64,000 nucleotides of DNA, taken from NCBI GenBank assembly GCA_019356535.1, contig CP037918.1:1268315-1332314 (forward strand), read 5' to 3'. Below the pieces are notes generated by a model. It was not told the DNA's origin. It saw only the letters and a program-made list of their open reading frames with translations, and did no database searches. The translations under genes and the position numbers were made by a program. Positions 17,978-25,845 of the stretch are shown here, piece after piece. Every line of letters starts with the position of its first letter. The first letter of the stretch is position 1. This DNA is from Chromatiaceae bacterium. GTDB taxonomy: Bacteria; Pseudomonadota; Gammaproteobacteria; Chromatiales; Chromatiaceae.

Positions 17978-20689
17978 ATGAAACGTATGCTGATCAACGC
18001 AACTCAGCCGGAAGAGTTGCGCGTAGCCATCGTGGATGGCCAGAAACTCTACAATCTCGACATCGAAGTCCCCGGCCGCGAACTCAAGAAGGCCAACATC
18101 TACAAGGGACGCATCACCCGCATCGAACCCAGTCTGGAGGCCGCCTTCGTCGACTACGGCGCCGAGCGCCACGGTTTCCTGCCGATGAAGGAGATCGCGC
18201 GCAGCTATTTCAGCGAGGAGGCGCAGGCCTCGGGCCGGCGCCCGAGCATCAAGGAGGCGATCAAGGAAGGCCAGGAGGTCATCGTCCAGGTTGAAAAGGA
18301 AGAACGCGGCAACAAGGGAGCTGCACTCACCACCTTCCTCTCCCTGGCCGGTCGCTACCTGGTGCTGATGCCCAACAACCCGCGTGCCGGTGGAGTGTCG
18401 CGGCGTATCGAAGGCCAGGAACGCGCCGAGCTGCGCGAGGCCATGTCGCAGCTCGAGATCCCCGAGGGCATGGGCCTGATCGTGCGCACCGCCGGCATCG
18501 GCAAGCAGATCGAGGAACTGCAATGGGATCTCGACTACCTGCTGCAACTGTGGCGGGCCATCGAAGAATCGGCCGGCAAGCGCCCTGCTCCCTTCCTCAT
18601 CTACCAGGAAAGCAACGTCATCATCCGTTCCATCCGCGATCACCTGCGCGCGGACATCGGCGAGATCCTGATCGACAACGAGGAGACCTTCAACCAGGCG
18701 CGGCAATTTATCCGCCAGGTGATGCCGCACAACGAACGCAAGCTCAAGCTGTACGAGGACAAGGTCCCCCTGTTCTCGCGCTACCAGATCGAATCGCAGA
18801 TCGAGTCTGCCTTCCAGCGCGAGGTGCGCCTGCCGTCCGGCGGATCTATCGTCATCGACCACACCGAGGCGCTGACCTCTATCGATATCAACTCGTCGCG
18901 TGCCACCAAGGGCGCCGACATCGAAGAGACAGCGCTCAATACCAATCTCGAGGCGGCCGATGAGATCGCCCGTCAGCTGCGCCTGCGCGATCTGGGCGGT
19001 CTGTTTGTGATCGACTTCATCGACATGACTCCCTCGCGTCACCAGCGCGAAGTCGAGAACCGCCTGCGTGAAGCCATGAAGGAAGACCGCGCTCGGGTAC
19101 AGATCGGCCGCATCTCGCGCTTCGGCCTGCTGGAGATGTCGCGCCAACGCATCCGACCCTCGCTGGGCGACTCGTCTGCCCAGGTGTGCCCGCGTTGCCA
19201 GGGCCAGGGCCTGATTCGCAGCGTCGATTCGCTGTCACTGTCGATCCTGCGCATCATCGAGGAAGAGGCCCTCAAGGAAGGCACCGGTCGTATCAATGCC
19301 CAGTTGCCGGTCGAGGTCGCCACCTACCTGCTCAACGAGAAGCGACGCCAGATCGCCGATATCGAGGCGCGCCACGAGGTCGAGGTGATCCTCATCCCCA
19401 ACAAGTACATGGATACCCCTCGTTACGAGATCGAGCGTATTCGCCGCCAGGACATGCGCCAGGACGACAAGCCGAGCTGGCAGAACGTGGCTCCCGAACC
19501 ACGGCCCGAGCCGCCGCCCAAGGCCGCACCAACGACGCGCAGCGAAGAACCGGCAGTCAAGCAGATCACCCCGGCGGCGCCCGCCCCCACGCCGGCTCCC
19601 CGGGAGGAAAAGCAACCTGCGGCCGAACCGTCGTCCGGCAGCAATGGTGGCAGCCTGATCAAGCGCATCATCAGCAGTATCTTCACCCCGCGCTCGACGC
19701 CTCCTGCTGAGCCGGCGGAAACGGCCGAGGAAGAAAAGCCGTCCCAGCACGAGACCCGCACCCGCAGTGGGCGCGGCGGTAGCCGCAATGGCAACGGACG
19801 CACCCGCAGCCGCGGCGGACGTGGTCGCGGGCGCGGCGGACAGCAGCAGGCACGCAAGGGCCAGGCAGCAGAGAAGGTCAGCGAAACCAATGAGGCCAAC
19901 GCCCAGGCAGCGGCACCAGCAGGCGGCGACAAGCCCCAGGAAGATACTGCCGGCGAGACTCCCAAGCGCAGCTCGCGCCGAGGTCGGCGCGGCGGACGCC
20001 GGCGTCGCGGAGGCGGCGCGGGCAGCCCCGACAACACGGGTGGGCCGAAGACCGACGCCGACACCCAGTCGACCGCCGAGCCGCGTGAGCAGGGCGAGCG
20101 GCAGGACCAGCCGGCAACGCGTAGCCAGGAATCGCGCGCACCTGCCCCTGCTCGGGAGGCCGACAAGCCCGCCGCCCTGCCGGCAACCGAGCGCCAGGAC
20201 ACGAAGCCTGCAGCGCGTGGTACCCCAGCTTCGCCGTCACCGGCAAGCGATGCCGGCAAGCCAGCGGAAGACAAAGACAGAACGGCAGCACCCAAGGCGG
20301 AATCCCCGGCCAAGGAGCCGGCGCCGCAAGAGAAAAAGCCTGCCGCGCAAAAGCCTGAGGCCCCGAGCGAGGCCAAGGCCCCGGCGCAGGAGAAGCCCGC
20401 CGCACCCAAGCCGGAAAAGCACTCGGCTGAGGCCAAGGCGTCCCCCGCTCGTGCGGAAAAACCGGCTGCACCACCGTCGGATGCCCCGAGCGAGGCCAAG
20501 GCATCACCCGCGCGCGCGGAAAAAGCCGTTGCCCCGAAGCTGGAGGCTCCTGGCGAGTCCGGGACACCAGGGGCGCGACCGGAACCGGCCGCTGCTCCCG
20601 TCAAGCCTGAAAAATCAGCCAGGCCAGAGACTTCGTCGTCGAGCGATGTACCACCGCCGCCACGCAATGAAGAAAACGGAGGGGGCTGA
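17978..20689 (+). CDS. rne: Ribonuclease E
   Basis: Essential endoribonuclease of 903 residues for mRNA decay and rRNA/tRNA processing. The N-terminus [20 protein letters not shown] is standard. The S1 domain lies near residues 35-125, and the catalytic DNase I-like part has the metal-binding Asp residues in [20 protein letters not shown] and [11 protein letters not shown]. The Zn-link is VCPRCQGQG. After about residue 510 the protein is low-complexity: an Arg/Gly-rich RNA-binding segment ([30 protein letters not shown]) and a long Ala/Pro/Lys/Glu tail with repeated [13 protein letters not shown] units, expected to be disordered and to scaffold degradosome partners. ATG 17978 is fixed by family alignment. 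Confidence 0.95.
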   Translation: MKRMLINATQPEELRVAIVDGQKLYNLDIEVPGRELKKANIYKGRITRIEPSLEAAFVDYGAERHGFLPMKEIARSYFSEEAQASGRRPSIKEAIKEGQEVIVQVEKEERGNKGAALTTFLSLAGRYLVLMPNNPRAGGVSRRIEGQERAELREAMSQLEIPEGMGLIVRTAGIGKQIEELQWDLDYLLQLWRAIEESAGKRPAPFLIYQESNVIIRSIRDHLRADIGEILIDNEETFNQARQFIRQVMPHNERKLKLYEDKVPLFSRYQIESQIESAFQREVRLPSGGSIVIDHTEALTSIDINSSRATKGADIEETALNTNLEAADEIARQLRLRDLGGLFVIDFIDMTPSRHQREVENRLREAMKEDRARVQIGRISRFGLLEMSRQRIRPSLGDSSAQVCPRCQGQGLIRSVDSLSLSILRIIEEEALKEGTGRINAQLPVEVATYLLNEKRRQIADIEARHEVEVILIPNKYMDTPRYEIERIRRQDMRQDDKPSWQNVAPEPRPEPPPKAAPTTRSEEPAVKQITPAAPAPTPAPREEKQPAAEPSSGSNGGSLIKRIISSIFTPRSTPPAEPAETAEEEKPSQHETRTRSGRGGSRNGNGRTRSRGGRGRGRGGQQQARKGQAAEKVSETNEANAQAAAPAGGDKPQEDTAGETPKRSSRRGRRGGRRRRGGGAGSPDNTGGPKTDADTQSTAEPREQGERQDQPATRSQESRAPAPAREADKPAALPATERQDTKPAARGTPASPSPASDAGKPAEDKDRTAAPKAESPAKEPAPQEKKPAAQKPEAPSEAKAPAQEKPAAPKPEKHSAEAKASPARAEKPAAPPSDAPSEAKASPARAEKAVAPKLEAPGESGTPGARPEPAAAPVKPEKSARPETSSSSDVPPPPRNEENGGG

Positions 20690-20774
20690 TACCTTCTAGC
20701 GGGAACGGCTTCGGCTGCCATCCTGGCAAGCGGTGTCTGTCAGGGTAAGAGAACTGCAACAGCGGTTGGCCTGT

Positions 20775-20808
20775 CAGCCCGGCATGTCGAACAGGGCATG
20801 CCGGGCTG
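20775..20808. terminator. Strong hairpin between convergent rne and phosphatase genes
   Basis: CAGCCCGGCATG (20775-20786) and CATGCCGGGCTG (20797-20808) form a perfect 12-bp stem with a 10-nt loop. No T-run follows on either strand, so it may stop or protect both transcripts rather than be a classic intrinsic terminator. Confidence 0.45.
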
Positions 20809-20873
20809 GCAAGGGAGGCAACTTGTCGGCACGACGGCAGCCTTTACTACGGGCACGCCGCGTGTTTTCTCTC

Positions 20874-21398
20874 TTACGATGAACTGCCCTGCCGCTGTGT
20901 CTCAGCTTTTTTTTCCACCCTTTCGCGCACATGCGCCAGCAGCCCCTCGGCGGCCTCCTCCACCAGGTCGAACACATGTTCGAAGCCCTGCGGCCCCCCA
21001 TAGTAGGGGTCCGGCACCTCGCGCTCGTAGCGTTGCGGGGCAAACTCCAGGAACAGACGGACCTTGTGGGCATGTTGTGGCGGGCACTGCGACTGCAGGA
21101 TGGCGAGATTGTCCTCGTCCATCGCCAGGATGTAATCGAAGTGCTCGAAATCCCGTTCTTCCACCTGGCGGGCACGCAGGTCCGATAGCTCGATGCCACG
21201 GGCCAGTGCAGTGGCTTGGGCGCGCCGGTCAGGGGGGTTGCCCACGTGATAGGCATGGGTGCCCGCCGAGTCGATGACGATGCGATCCTCGAGCCCTTCC
21301 TTGCGCACCAGCTCGCGGAAGACCCCGTGGGCCGTGGGGGAACGGCAGATATTGCCCATGCAGACGAATAGAATCCGTATTTTTTCGTTATCTGTCAT
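20874..21398 (-). CDS. Low molecular weight protein-tyrosine phosphatase
   Basis: LMW-PTP of 174 residues. The P-loop is ILFVCMGNICRSPTAHG (nucleophile Cys and Arg) and the general-acid loop is VPDPYYGGPQGFEHVFD, both intact. Bacterial members dephosphorylate tyrosine kinases or other phosphotyrosine proteins, often in polysaccharide control. In Pseudomonas this gene follows kdsB directly; here a 9.6-kb accessory region separates them, and a decayed copy of the same gene start lies next to kdsB at about 30.9 kb. It converges on rne. Confidence 0.92.
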   Translation of the reverse strand: MTDNEKIRILFVCMGNICRSPTAHGVFRELVRKEGLEDRIVIDSAGTHAYHVGNPPDRRAQATALARGIELSDLRARQVEERDFEHFDYILAMDEDNLAILQSQCPPQHAHKVRLFLEFAPQRYEREVPDPYYGGPQGFEHVFDLVEEAAEGLLAHVRERVEKKAETQRQGSSS

Positions 21399-21634
21399 AT
21401 ACTTAAAGGAGTTTCAGGAATAACGATCCGCGTATTTGACGCGTTTTGAGTGGATTCAGAATCAATGACTTACAATCCGTTTTGATGCCAGCTACATCGT
21501 ACCAGAGAGGTGTGATGGAGATCATCATCGGGTCATTGGAAGGTAGCTGCTTCAAGCGTTATTTTTGTTTGGATCGGCGACGAGAGGGCCGCTACCCGTC
21601 ACGTCGCGTCGCACTTGAAGCGTGTCGAGACCCA
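21399..21634. other. Intergenic region at the left edge of the accessory island
   Basis: No gene, RNA gene or terminator could be supported here. It separates the phosphatase start from the end of the metallophosphoesterase gene and is somewhat AT-richer than the core genes. The left junction of the island probably lies in or near it. Confidence 0.3.
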
Positions 21635-22408
21635 TCATTTCCCTCTTGCCTGCGGACCTCGACGTCCCCGTGAGGAGAGATTGCGGGCAGGCCTCCCCAG
21701 GGACCAGGGAGTGCCGTCACGTTTGAGACCGCCAAACAGGGGCCTCCCGTGCTGGTCCACCACCCCAGCCTGCGCAATGCCGACTACGGTCACGCCATTG
21801 CGACTTTTGGCTCGGTAGGCCTCGTGATGGTGGCCATGGAAGTGCCAGCGGGCTTCCAAGGCCTCGGCCAGGTCGTCCAGTGCCTGGACGCCATGCCGAT
21901 GCACCGCAGGGGCTTCGTGAGTGACGAGCACGTCGGCGTGTTGGTCAAATAGGCGCTCATAGTCCTCCCACCAAATCGAGGAATGGTGTTTGCGCTTCAG
22001 CGGCAGGTCCCAATCCTTCGGTGGTCGTCGTTGCCGGTAGGATTCCCGTGTCGGGTAACGGGGATTCCCGGCGTCGGGATGCCAGATCTCCTGGCGAAAT
22101 ACCCCGCCCAGTCCAGCTACGCGAATCCCACCAATGTCCACCACCTTGCCATGAATACTCTGTGCGCGGCGGGACGAAACCAGGTTTTCCCACCAATGGA
22201 TCCGGTCGGTGTCGTGATTGCCGTGGATGTAGAAGACCTCGATGTCAGAGTTCAGGGGGCCCAGTACAGTGTCCAGCGGCTGCTCCAGGTCGAGGTCACC
22301 CGCCAGCACCAGGGCCTTGGGGTGGGCCTCGTTGACTGTCCGGATCATGTGGTCGAAATGGCCGTGCAGGTCGGATGCAATGGCCAGTACGGGGTTGTCG
22401 TTGTTCAT
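21635..22408 (-). CDS. Calcineurin-like metallophosphoesterase
   Basis: Protein of 257 residues with the dinuclear metal-binding motifs in order: AIASDLHGHFDH (D-x-H), LVLAGDLDLEQP (GD), YIHGNHDTDRI (GNHD), VLVTHEAPAVH (TH) and HFHGHHHEAY (GHxH). It is therefore an active-looking phosphoesterase; whether it acts on nucleotides, nucleic acid or protein cannot be told. The start at 22408 has GGGAG 6 nt upstream. It is the third gene of a minus-strand operon after a DEDDh exonuclease (44-nt gap), and that pairing makes a nucleic-acid-related role plausible. Confidence 0.82.
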   Translation of the reverse strand: MNNDNPVLAIASDLHGHFDHMIRTVNEAHPKALVLAGDLDLEQPLDTVLGPLNSDIEVFYIHGNHDTDRIHWWENLVSSRRAQSIHGKVVDIGGIRVAGLGGVFRQEIWHPDAGNPRYPTRESYRQRRPPKDWDLPLKRKHHSSIWWEDYERLFDQHADVLVTHEAPAVHRHGVQALDDLAEALEARWHFHGHHHEAYRAKSRNGVTVVGIAQAGVVDQHGRPLFGGLKRDGTPWSLGRPARNLSSRGRRGPQARGK

Positions 22409-22452
22409 GTTCAGCTCCCTTGTTCTTGTTGCCGATGTGTGCCGCAGTGAGC

Positions 22453-22989
22453 TCACTCAGCTATCTGCACCAGCTCGCACAGATGTTCGAGGTATTGCAC
22501 GTCCACTGCGGCGCGGTGTCGGCGGCCACCGACTGCCTGGCGCGCCTGCTCCGCCAGACGATCGACAATGGTGTCCCGGTTCGATACGACCGAAGCTGAG
22601 TCCAGCAGGCGGTGGAACAGCTGACGGGCGTCGCCGATCCGAAAGTGGCGCTGCACGCCTGCCGCCTCGAACAGTCGGTCGATCCAGAAGATGTCGAATT
22701 CGCCGCCGTCGCAATACAGGGTCTCGCCGCCCACCGACTGGTTCATGTGCGCCGCCACCAGCGAGGGCTCCACGCCCTCGGCTGCCAGCTGCGAGCGAGA
22801 GATGCCATGCACCGCCTGCGCCCCTGGATCCCAGTCGGTCCAGGTTTCGACGAAGCAGGGGGCGATCAGCCAGCAGTGCGGTGATTCCTCGTAATCCGTG
22901 GCAGACCAGGCCACCTCGATCGGGTAGGAGGCCTCACCGAGGCTGGAGGCCTCCACATCGAGGAAGCGGTAGATGCGTTCTCGTTTCAT
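22453..22989 (-). CDS. DEDDh-type 3'-5' exonuclease (RNase H fold)
   Basis: Protein of 178 residues with exonuclease motifs: YRFLDVEASSL (the D-x-E of Exo I), FDIFWIDRLFEA as the likely Exo II region, and RHRAAVDVQYLEHL, the H-x-A-x-x-D of Exo III. This fits the DEDDh branch (DnaQ/RNase T/oligoribonuclease-like), though it is short and divergent. The start at 22989 is supported by GGAG 7 nt upstream. It lies 25 nt after the unknown first gene of the operon. Confidence 0.75.
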   Translation of the reverse strand: MKRERIYRFLDVEASSLGEASYPIEVAWSATDYEESPHCWLIAPCFVETWTDWDPGAQAVHGISRSQLAAEGVEPSLVAAHMNQSVGGETLYCDGGEFDIFWIDRLFEAAGVQRHFRIGDARQLFHRLLDSASVVSNRDTIVDRLAEQARQAVGGRRHRAAVDVQYLEHLCELVQIAE

Positions 22990-23014
22990 TTTGCGGCTCC
23001 GTGACTCCCCGGAA

Positions 23015-23512
23015 TCAGAGTGAGAAGTACTCTTCTTTTCTCGGTTTGGCGCCTGAGATCTTCTCCATGGCATCATCCGTCTCCATTGCCGAGAACACCC
23101 TCTCTTCCAGGCCCCGCAGCGGCCCGTCCGCTGCCAGCGTCTCGAATCGCTCCGCCAGTTCGGCCACCTCGGTCTGGTTGCCCGTTCCGGAGGTTGTGGC
23201 GAGTGCCCGGATCTGTTGCATCCGCCGGGAAGTCAGCTTCACCAGAAGCTCGGCAGCGCCAGCGGCTGTCGCGCACAATTCAATACGTGCCGCAACGGTT
23301 TCGGGCGAACCGGGATCAGCCGTGCGCAGCAGGGTGAGGACACTGGCGGCCCGTTCGAGGCAATGTCTGACGCTGTCGAAGTGATGCTGCAACGAATCGC
23401 AGTCGATGCCGCTGGCGGCATCGCTGTGTTGCATTTGGTGGTGCAGCTGTCTGAGTTCCTCAATCCTGTCAATGCTGCGATCGAGCGTTTCCTGGTAATG
23501 ACGTTGTTCCAT
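23015..23512 (-). CDS. Hypothetical helical protein, first long gene of the exonuclease operon
   Basis: Protein of 165 residues without a family I recognise. The N-terminal half is His- and Glu-rich and likely coiled-coil (LDRSIDRIEELRQLHHQM), and the middle is Ala/Leu-rich helix. There is no signal peptide or membrane span. AAGGAG lies 7 nt before ATG 23512, a strong ribosome binding site. Its stop is 25 nt before the exonuclease gene, so the three products are probably made together; this one could be a structural or regulatory partner. Confidence 0.65.
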   Translation of the reverse strand: MEQRHYQETLDRSIDRIEELRQLHHQMQHSDAASGIDCDSLQHHFDSVRHCLERAASVLTLLRTADPGSPETVAARIELCATAAGAAELLVKLTSRRMQQIRALATTSGTGNQTEVAELAERFETLAADGPLRGLEERVFSAMETDDAMEKISGAKPRKEEYFSL

Positions 23513-23666
23513 GATTTCTCTCCTTCGTTTCCAGGGGCAGGGGTAGGCGTCGGGCACGCGCGCCCGTCACCGGGCGGGCCGTGGACGTTCCGAATATCTG
23601 TGATGGCTGGGCAGACCCGGCTGTGATGACGCCGGGCGCACAAGCTGTGCGCGGCGCGCCTGAAGG

Positions 23667-23765
23667 TCAGTTCGCTATTCGCAGGCGACCCTGAAGGGGG
23701 GCTGCACAGGTGAAGGCCTTGCGGAGGGTGCGCGGAGAGGTGTCGTGGTTGGCTTGGTTGGTCAT
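23667..23765 (-). CDS. Candidate 32-residue small ORF upstream of the exonuclease operon
   Basis: A reading frame of 33 codons including stop begins at ATG 23765, with an AAGGAAGAAGGGGG purine tract just upstream and a strong promoter about 45-70 nt upstream. The product would be basic and Pro/Arg-containing (SPRTLRKAFTC in its middle). It could be a small protein or a leader peptide. A GCGCACA/TGTGCGC hairpin (23636-23652) lies shortly after its stop, before the next gene. It has no recognisable family. Confidence 0.4.
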   Translation of the reverse strand: MTNQANHDTSPRTLRKAFTCAAPLQGRLRIAN

Positions 23766-23806
23766 GACCCCCTCCTTCTTCCTTAAGATAAAAATTGTAG
23801 CTCTAT

Positions 23807-23835
23807 ATGATAACGTGACCATTGAGCTTTGTCAA
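23807..23835 (-). promoter_or_regulatory. Strong sigma-70 promoter for the exonuclease/phosphoesterase operon
   Basis: On the minus strand TTGACA (23835-23830), exactly 17 nt of spacer and TATCAT (23812-23807). The -35 box is a perfect consensus. Transcription would start near 23800 and run into the small ORF and the three-gene operon. The promoter sits about 15 nt from the end of an IS5-type remnant. Confidence 0.6.
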
Positions 23836-23844
23836 GAGCTTTGG

Positions 23845-24005
23845 CGCCCCTCCCGAAATCCGTCGCACCAAGGCAACTCGTATAAGACCTCCTCCATCGC
23901 CGGGTCGGATGAGTTGAAAAAGTGCTAGCGCAGGTGGATACGCAGCATCGCCTCGAACGGAATACACCGCCGCCCGCGATCGGCCTTGGGATAGACTTGG
24001 TGTTA
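23845..24005 (-). mobile_element. IS5-family transposase remnant
   Basis: On the minus strand a frame reads YPKADRGRRCIPFEAMLRIHL, stop, HFFNSSDPAMEEVLYELP. This matches the N-terminal region of IS5-type transposases ([39 protein letters not shown] in E. coli InsH) over about 45 positions. One in-frame TAG stands where a Gln codon is expected and another stop lies upstream. Only this piece remains; no terminal inverted repeats or later catalytic residues were found. It sits between the strong minus-strand promoter and a 5'-truncated traB, so the insertion probably caused that truncation. Confidence 0.65.
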
Positions 24006-24026
24006 AGTTGACCTCATTGTCCTTCA

Positions 24027-24902
24027 TTGGGTTTCGCTACCGCGCTCGTTCTGGTGTCCGTACCGCCACTCGGGGCTGTCGGCCAGCTCTCTCCGTTGCT
24101 GCTGGCCGGGTACTGGTTCCCCGGCGCTGGCTGGGCCGGCCTGTTGGCGATGTTGGCGCTCCTTGCCGGCATGACCGCCGCACGGCAGACGTTGCGGGCA
24201 GGAAGCCTTGCGCTGGCGCTGGTGCTGGCCCTGGTATCCAATGGCGTCATCAGCACACCACAATCCCCTCCCTGGTTAACCACCACGACCACCCACCTGC
24301 CCGGCTATGACGGAACCCTCTCGGTCGAGGACTTCGCCATCCGGCAAAACCGCCTCATGTCCCTCGCCCAGCCATGGCTGAGGCATGCCCGACCAGGGGA
24401 TGTGCTGGTGTTCCCCGAAAATGCCGCAGGCCCTTGGGGCTATGTCGGGGAAACTCTTTGGGCTCCCATTGCCGACCAGGCCCGATCCCGGGGCGTGGTG
24501 ATCCTGCTGGGCGCATCGGTTCCGACCGGGATTGACCAGACCTGGTACAACGCCGCTGTCCTGCTGGGTGTCGAGCGCGGGCAGGTCACCGCCCACCAGC
24601 CGGTTCCGCTCTCGTCATGGCGACCCGGCGGGCGCGACAGCGCGGTGACCGACTGGGGCCGCACGGGCTACCGTGAGATTGCCGGCCACCGAATCGCCCT
24701 GTCCTTCTGCTACGAGTCGATTCTGGGCTGGCCGGTCCTCTGGCAGTTTCTCAGTCAGGACCCGCCGGAGGTGATCGTGGAACTGGCGAATCATCACTGG
24801 GAGTCGCCAGACTCGGAAGAAACCCGGATTCAGCGCAAGGCGCTGATGGGTATCGGCCGGTTGTTTGGCGTGCCGGTGCTGTTCGCGGACAATCGGCCTT
24901 GA
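24027..24902 (+). pseudogene. traB: 5'-truncated TraB-like conjugal transfer protein (nitrilase fold)
   Basis: Reading frame of up to 291 residues resembling TraB of conjugative plasmids, related to apolipoprotein N-acyltransferase. It opens with membrane segments (PPLGAVGQLSPLLLAGYWF, then WAGLLAMLALLAGM) and continues with the CN-hydrolase domain: the catalytic Glu in LVFPENAAGPWG and the catalytic Cys in ALSFCYESILGW. Full-length TraB proteins have roughly 100 further N-terminal residues with extra membrane spans; here a stop lies just upstream, no ribosome binding site is seen, the only start is TTG, and an IS5 remnant adjoins. It is best read as a broken plasmid or ICE gene, though a shortened protein is possible. 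Confidence 0.6.
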
Positions 24903-24920
24903 GGAGAAGAGAAGTCGCCC

Positions 24921-25424
24921 TCAAGTCTGCTCCAACACTCGCTGCGCTTCTTCCAGCCCGAGCATGAGTGTCCTGTCATTTACGGGGGAAGGCTGGAATC
25001 CCCACCGCATGTAAAAAAAGTCCCGTGCCCGGTCGGAAAGTGCGTGAACCAGAAGAGCGCGGATGCCAGCCTGTCGGGAGACGGCCAAAGTGCGGCGCAA
25101 AGCATCCGCCAGCAGGGCAGGGCCGATGCCGCGACCTTGCCATCCCTGGTCCACGGCTAGGCGGCCTAGAACCATTATCGGGATGGATTCGGGCATATTG
25201 CGGCGTAGCTTGCCTGGAGCCTCGTTCCTGAGCACCGCGCCGGCGGCCAGGGCGTAGTATCCCACCACACGACCGCCTTCGCAGACCACGAAGGTCCGCG
25301 ACGCCCCGCTTCTCTCGTTCCGGGCGGCGCGCTGCTTCAGCCACTCGTCCAGCACTGGCTCCCCGCACCGGAAAGGGGCGGTTTCGTGTTCCGGCCCAAG
25401 GGGAGCGGGCGGTGTCAGTCCCAA
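24921..25424 (-). CDS. tacT: GNAT acetyltransferase toxin (TacT-type)
   Basis: GNAT-fold toxin of 167 residues paired with a DUF1778 antitoxin. TacT-type toxins acetylate the amino group of charged aminoacyl-tRNAs and block translation. Visible features are PFRCGEPVLDEWLKQRA near the N-terminus, the acetyl-CoA-binding motif QGWQGRGIGPALLADAL and the C-terminal FFYMRWGFQPSP with the conserved Tyr. The start appears to be TTG 25424, overlapping the antitoxin stop by 10 nt, which is usual for this family and ties toxin synthesis to antitoxin translation. First of three toxin-antitoxin modules in the island. Confidence 0.87.
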   Translation of the reverse strand: MGLTPPAPLGPEHETAPFRCGEPVLDEWLKQRAARNERSGASRTFVVCEGGRVVGYYALAAGAVLRNEAPGKLRRNMPESIPIMVLGRLAVDQGWQGRGIGPALLADALRRTLAVSRQAGIRALLVHALSDRARDFFYMRWGFQPSPVNDRTLMLGLEEAQRVLEQT

Positions 25425-25690
25425 GGCGCCTTCCTGGAGAGCAGCGCCCGCAGGGCCTCGTTGTCACCGGTCGGCGCGTTCAAGGCATGGCAGAACGCAT
25501 CGAATGCCTCGGCGTCCAAATTGAAGAGACGCTGGTCGAGCAACACCCTTTCCGCTTCCCGGCAGACCGTTTCGATGATGAAATCCGAGCGGTTTTTCCC
25601 CAGCACTTGTGCTGCCGCGTCGATCAGGTTCCGCTGGGATTCCCGGGTTCGAAGGTTGATGGGAGCGGTTTTCGTGGCTGTTTTGGACAT
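25415..25690 (-). CDS. tacA: DUF1778 ribbon-helix-helix antitoxin (TacA-type)
   Basis: Antitoxin of 91 residues. The N-terminal ribbon-helix-helix reads APINLRTRESQRNLIDAAA, then LGKNRSDFIIETVCREAERV; the C-terminal segment LFNLDAEAFDAFCHALNAP is the toxin-neutralising part typical of DUF1778. The start at 25690 has GGAG 7 nt upstream. It is expected to repress its own promoter together with the toxin; a candidate operator lies about 40-60 nt upstream. Confidence 0.88.
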   Translation of the reverse strand: MSKTATKTAPINLRTRESQRNLIDAAAQVLGKNRSDFIIETVCREAERVLLDQRLFNLDAEAFDAFCHALNAPTGDNEALRALLSRKAPWD

Positions 25691-25728
25691 GAAAGTTCTC
25701 CACCTCCGCAGGGTCGGGAGAGAGTGTA

Positions 25729-25749
25729 GTGTATATCGATTAGATACAC
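25729..25749 (-). promoter_or_regulatory. Candidate tacA operator (inverted repeat)
   Basis: GTGTAT (25729-25734) and ATACAC (25744-25749) are a perfect inverted repeat with a 9-nt spacer that begins ATCGAT. A TATACA -10-like box overlaps it on the minus strand. The position fits ribbon-helix-helix autorepression of tacAT. Confidence 0.42.
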
Positions 25750-25780
25750 AAGGGCTTTGCTCAACTCCCCCGCCCCGCCC

Positions 25781-25810
25781 CCTTGCGTTTTCCCAGAACC
25801 CCGGATAATG
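25781..25810 (+). repeat. Island repeat, copy 1
   Basis: About 30 bp beginning CCTTGCGTTTTCCCAGAACC and ending CCGGATAATG. It is shared with 28060-28089 and 30841-30869. Copies 1 and 2 stay alike into the lipoprotein genes. It contains TTGCGT and GATAAT 15 nt apart, so it may also be the lipoprotein promoter. Confidence 0.8.
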
Positions 25811-25845
25811 AAAATCACGGAAGAAGAACAACAAGGAGTAGAATC

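Noticed and set aside
19500..20689. Repeat-rich stretch in the rne tail as a separate gene or repeat element
   Set aside because: It is the in-frame low-complexity C-terminal tail typical of RNase E.
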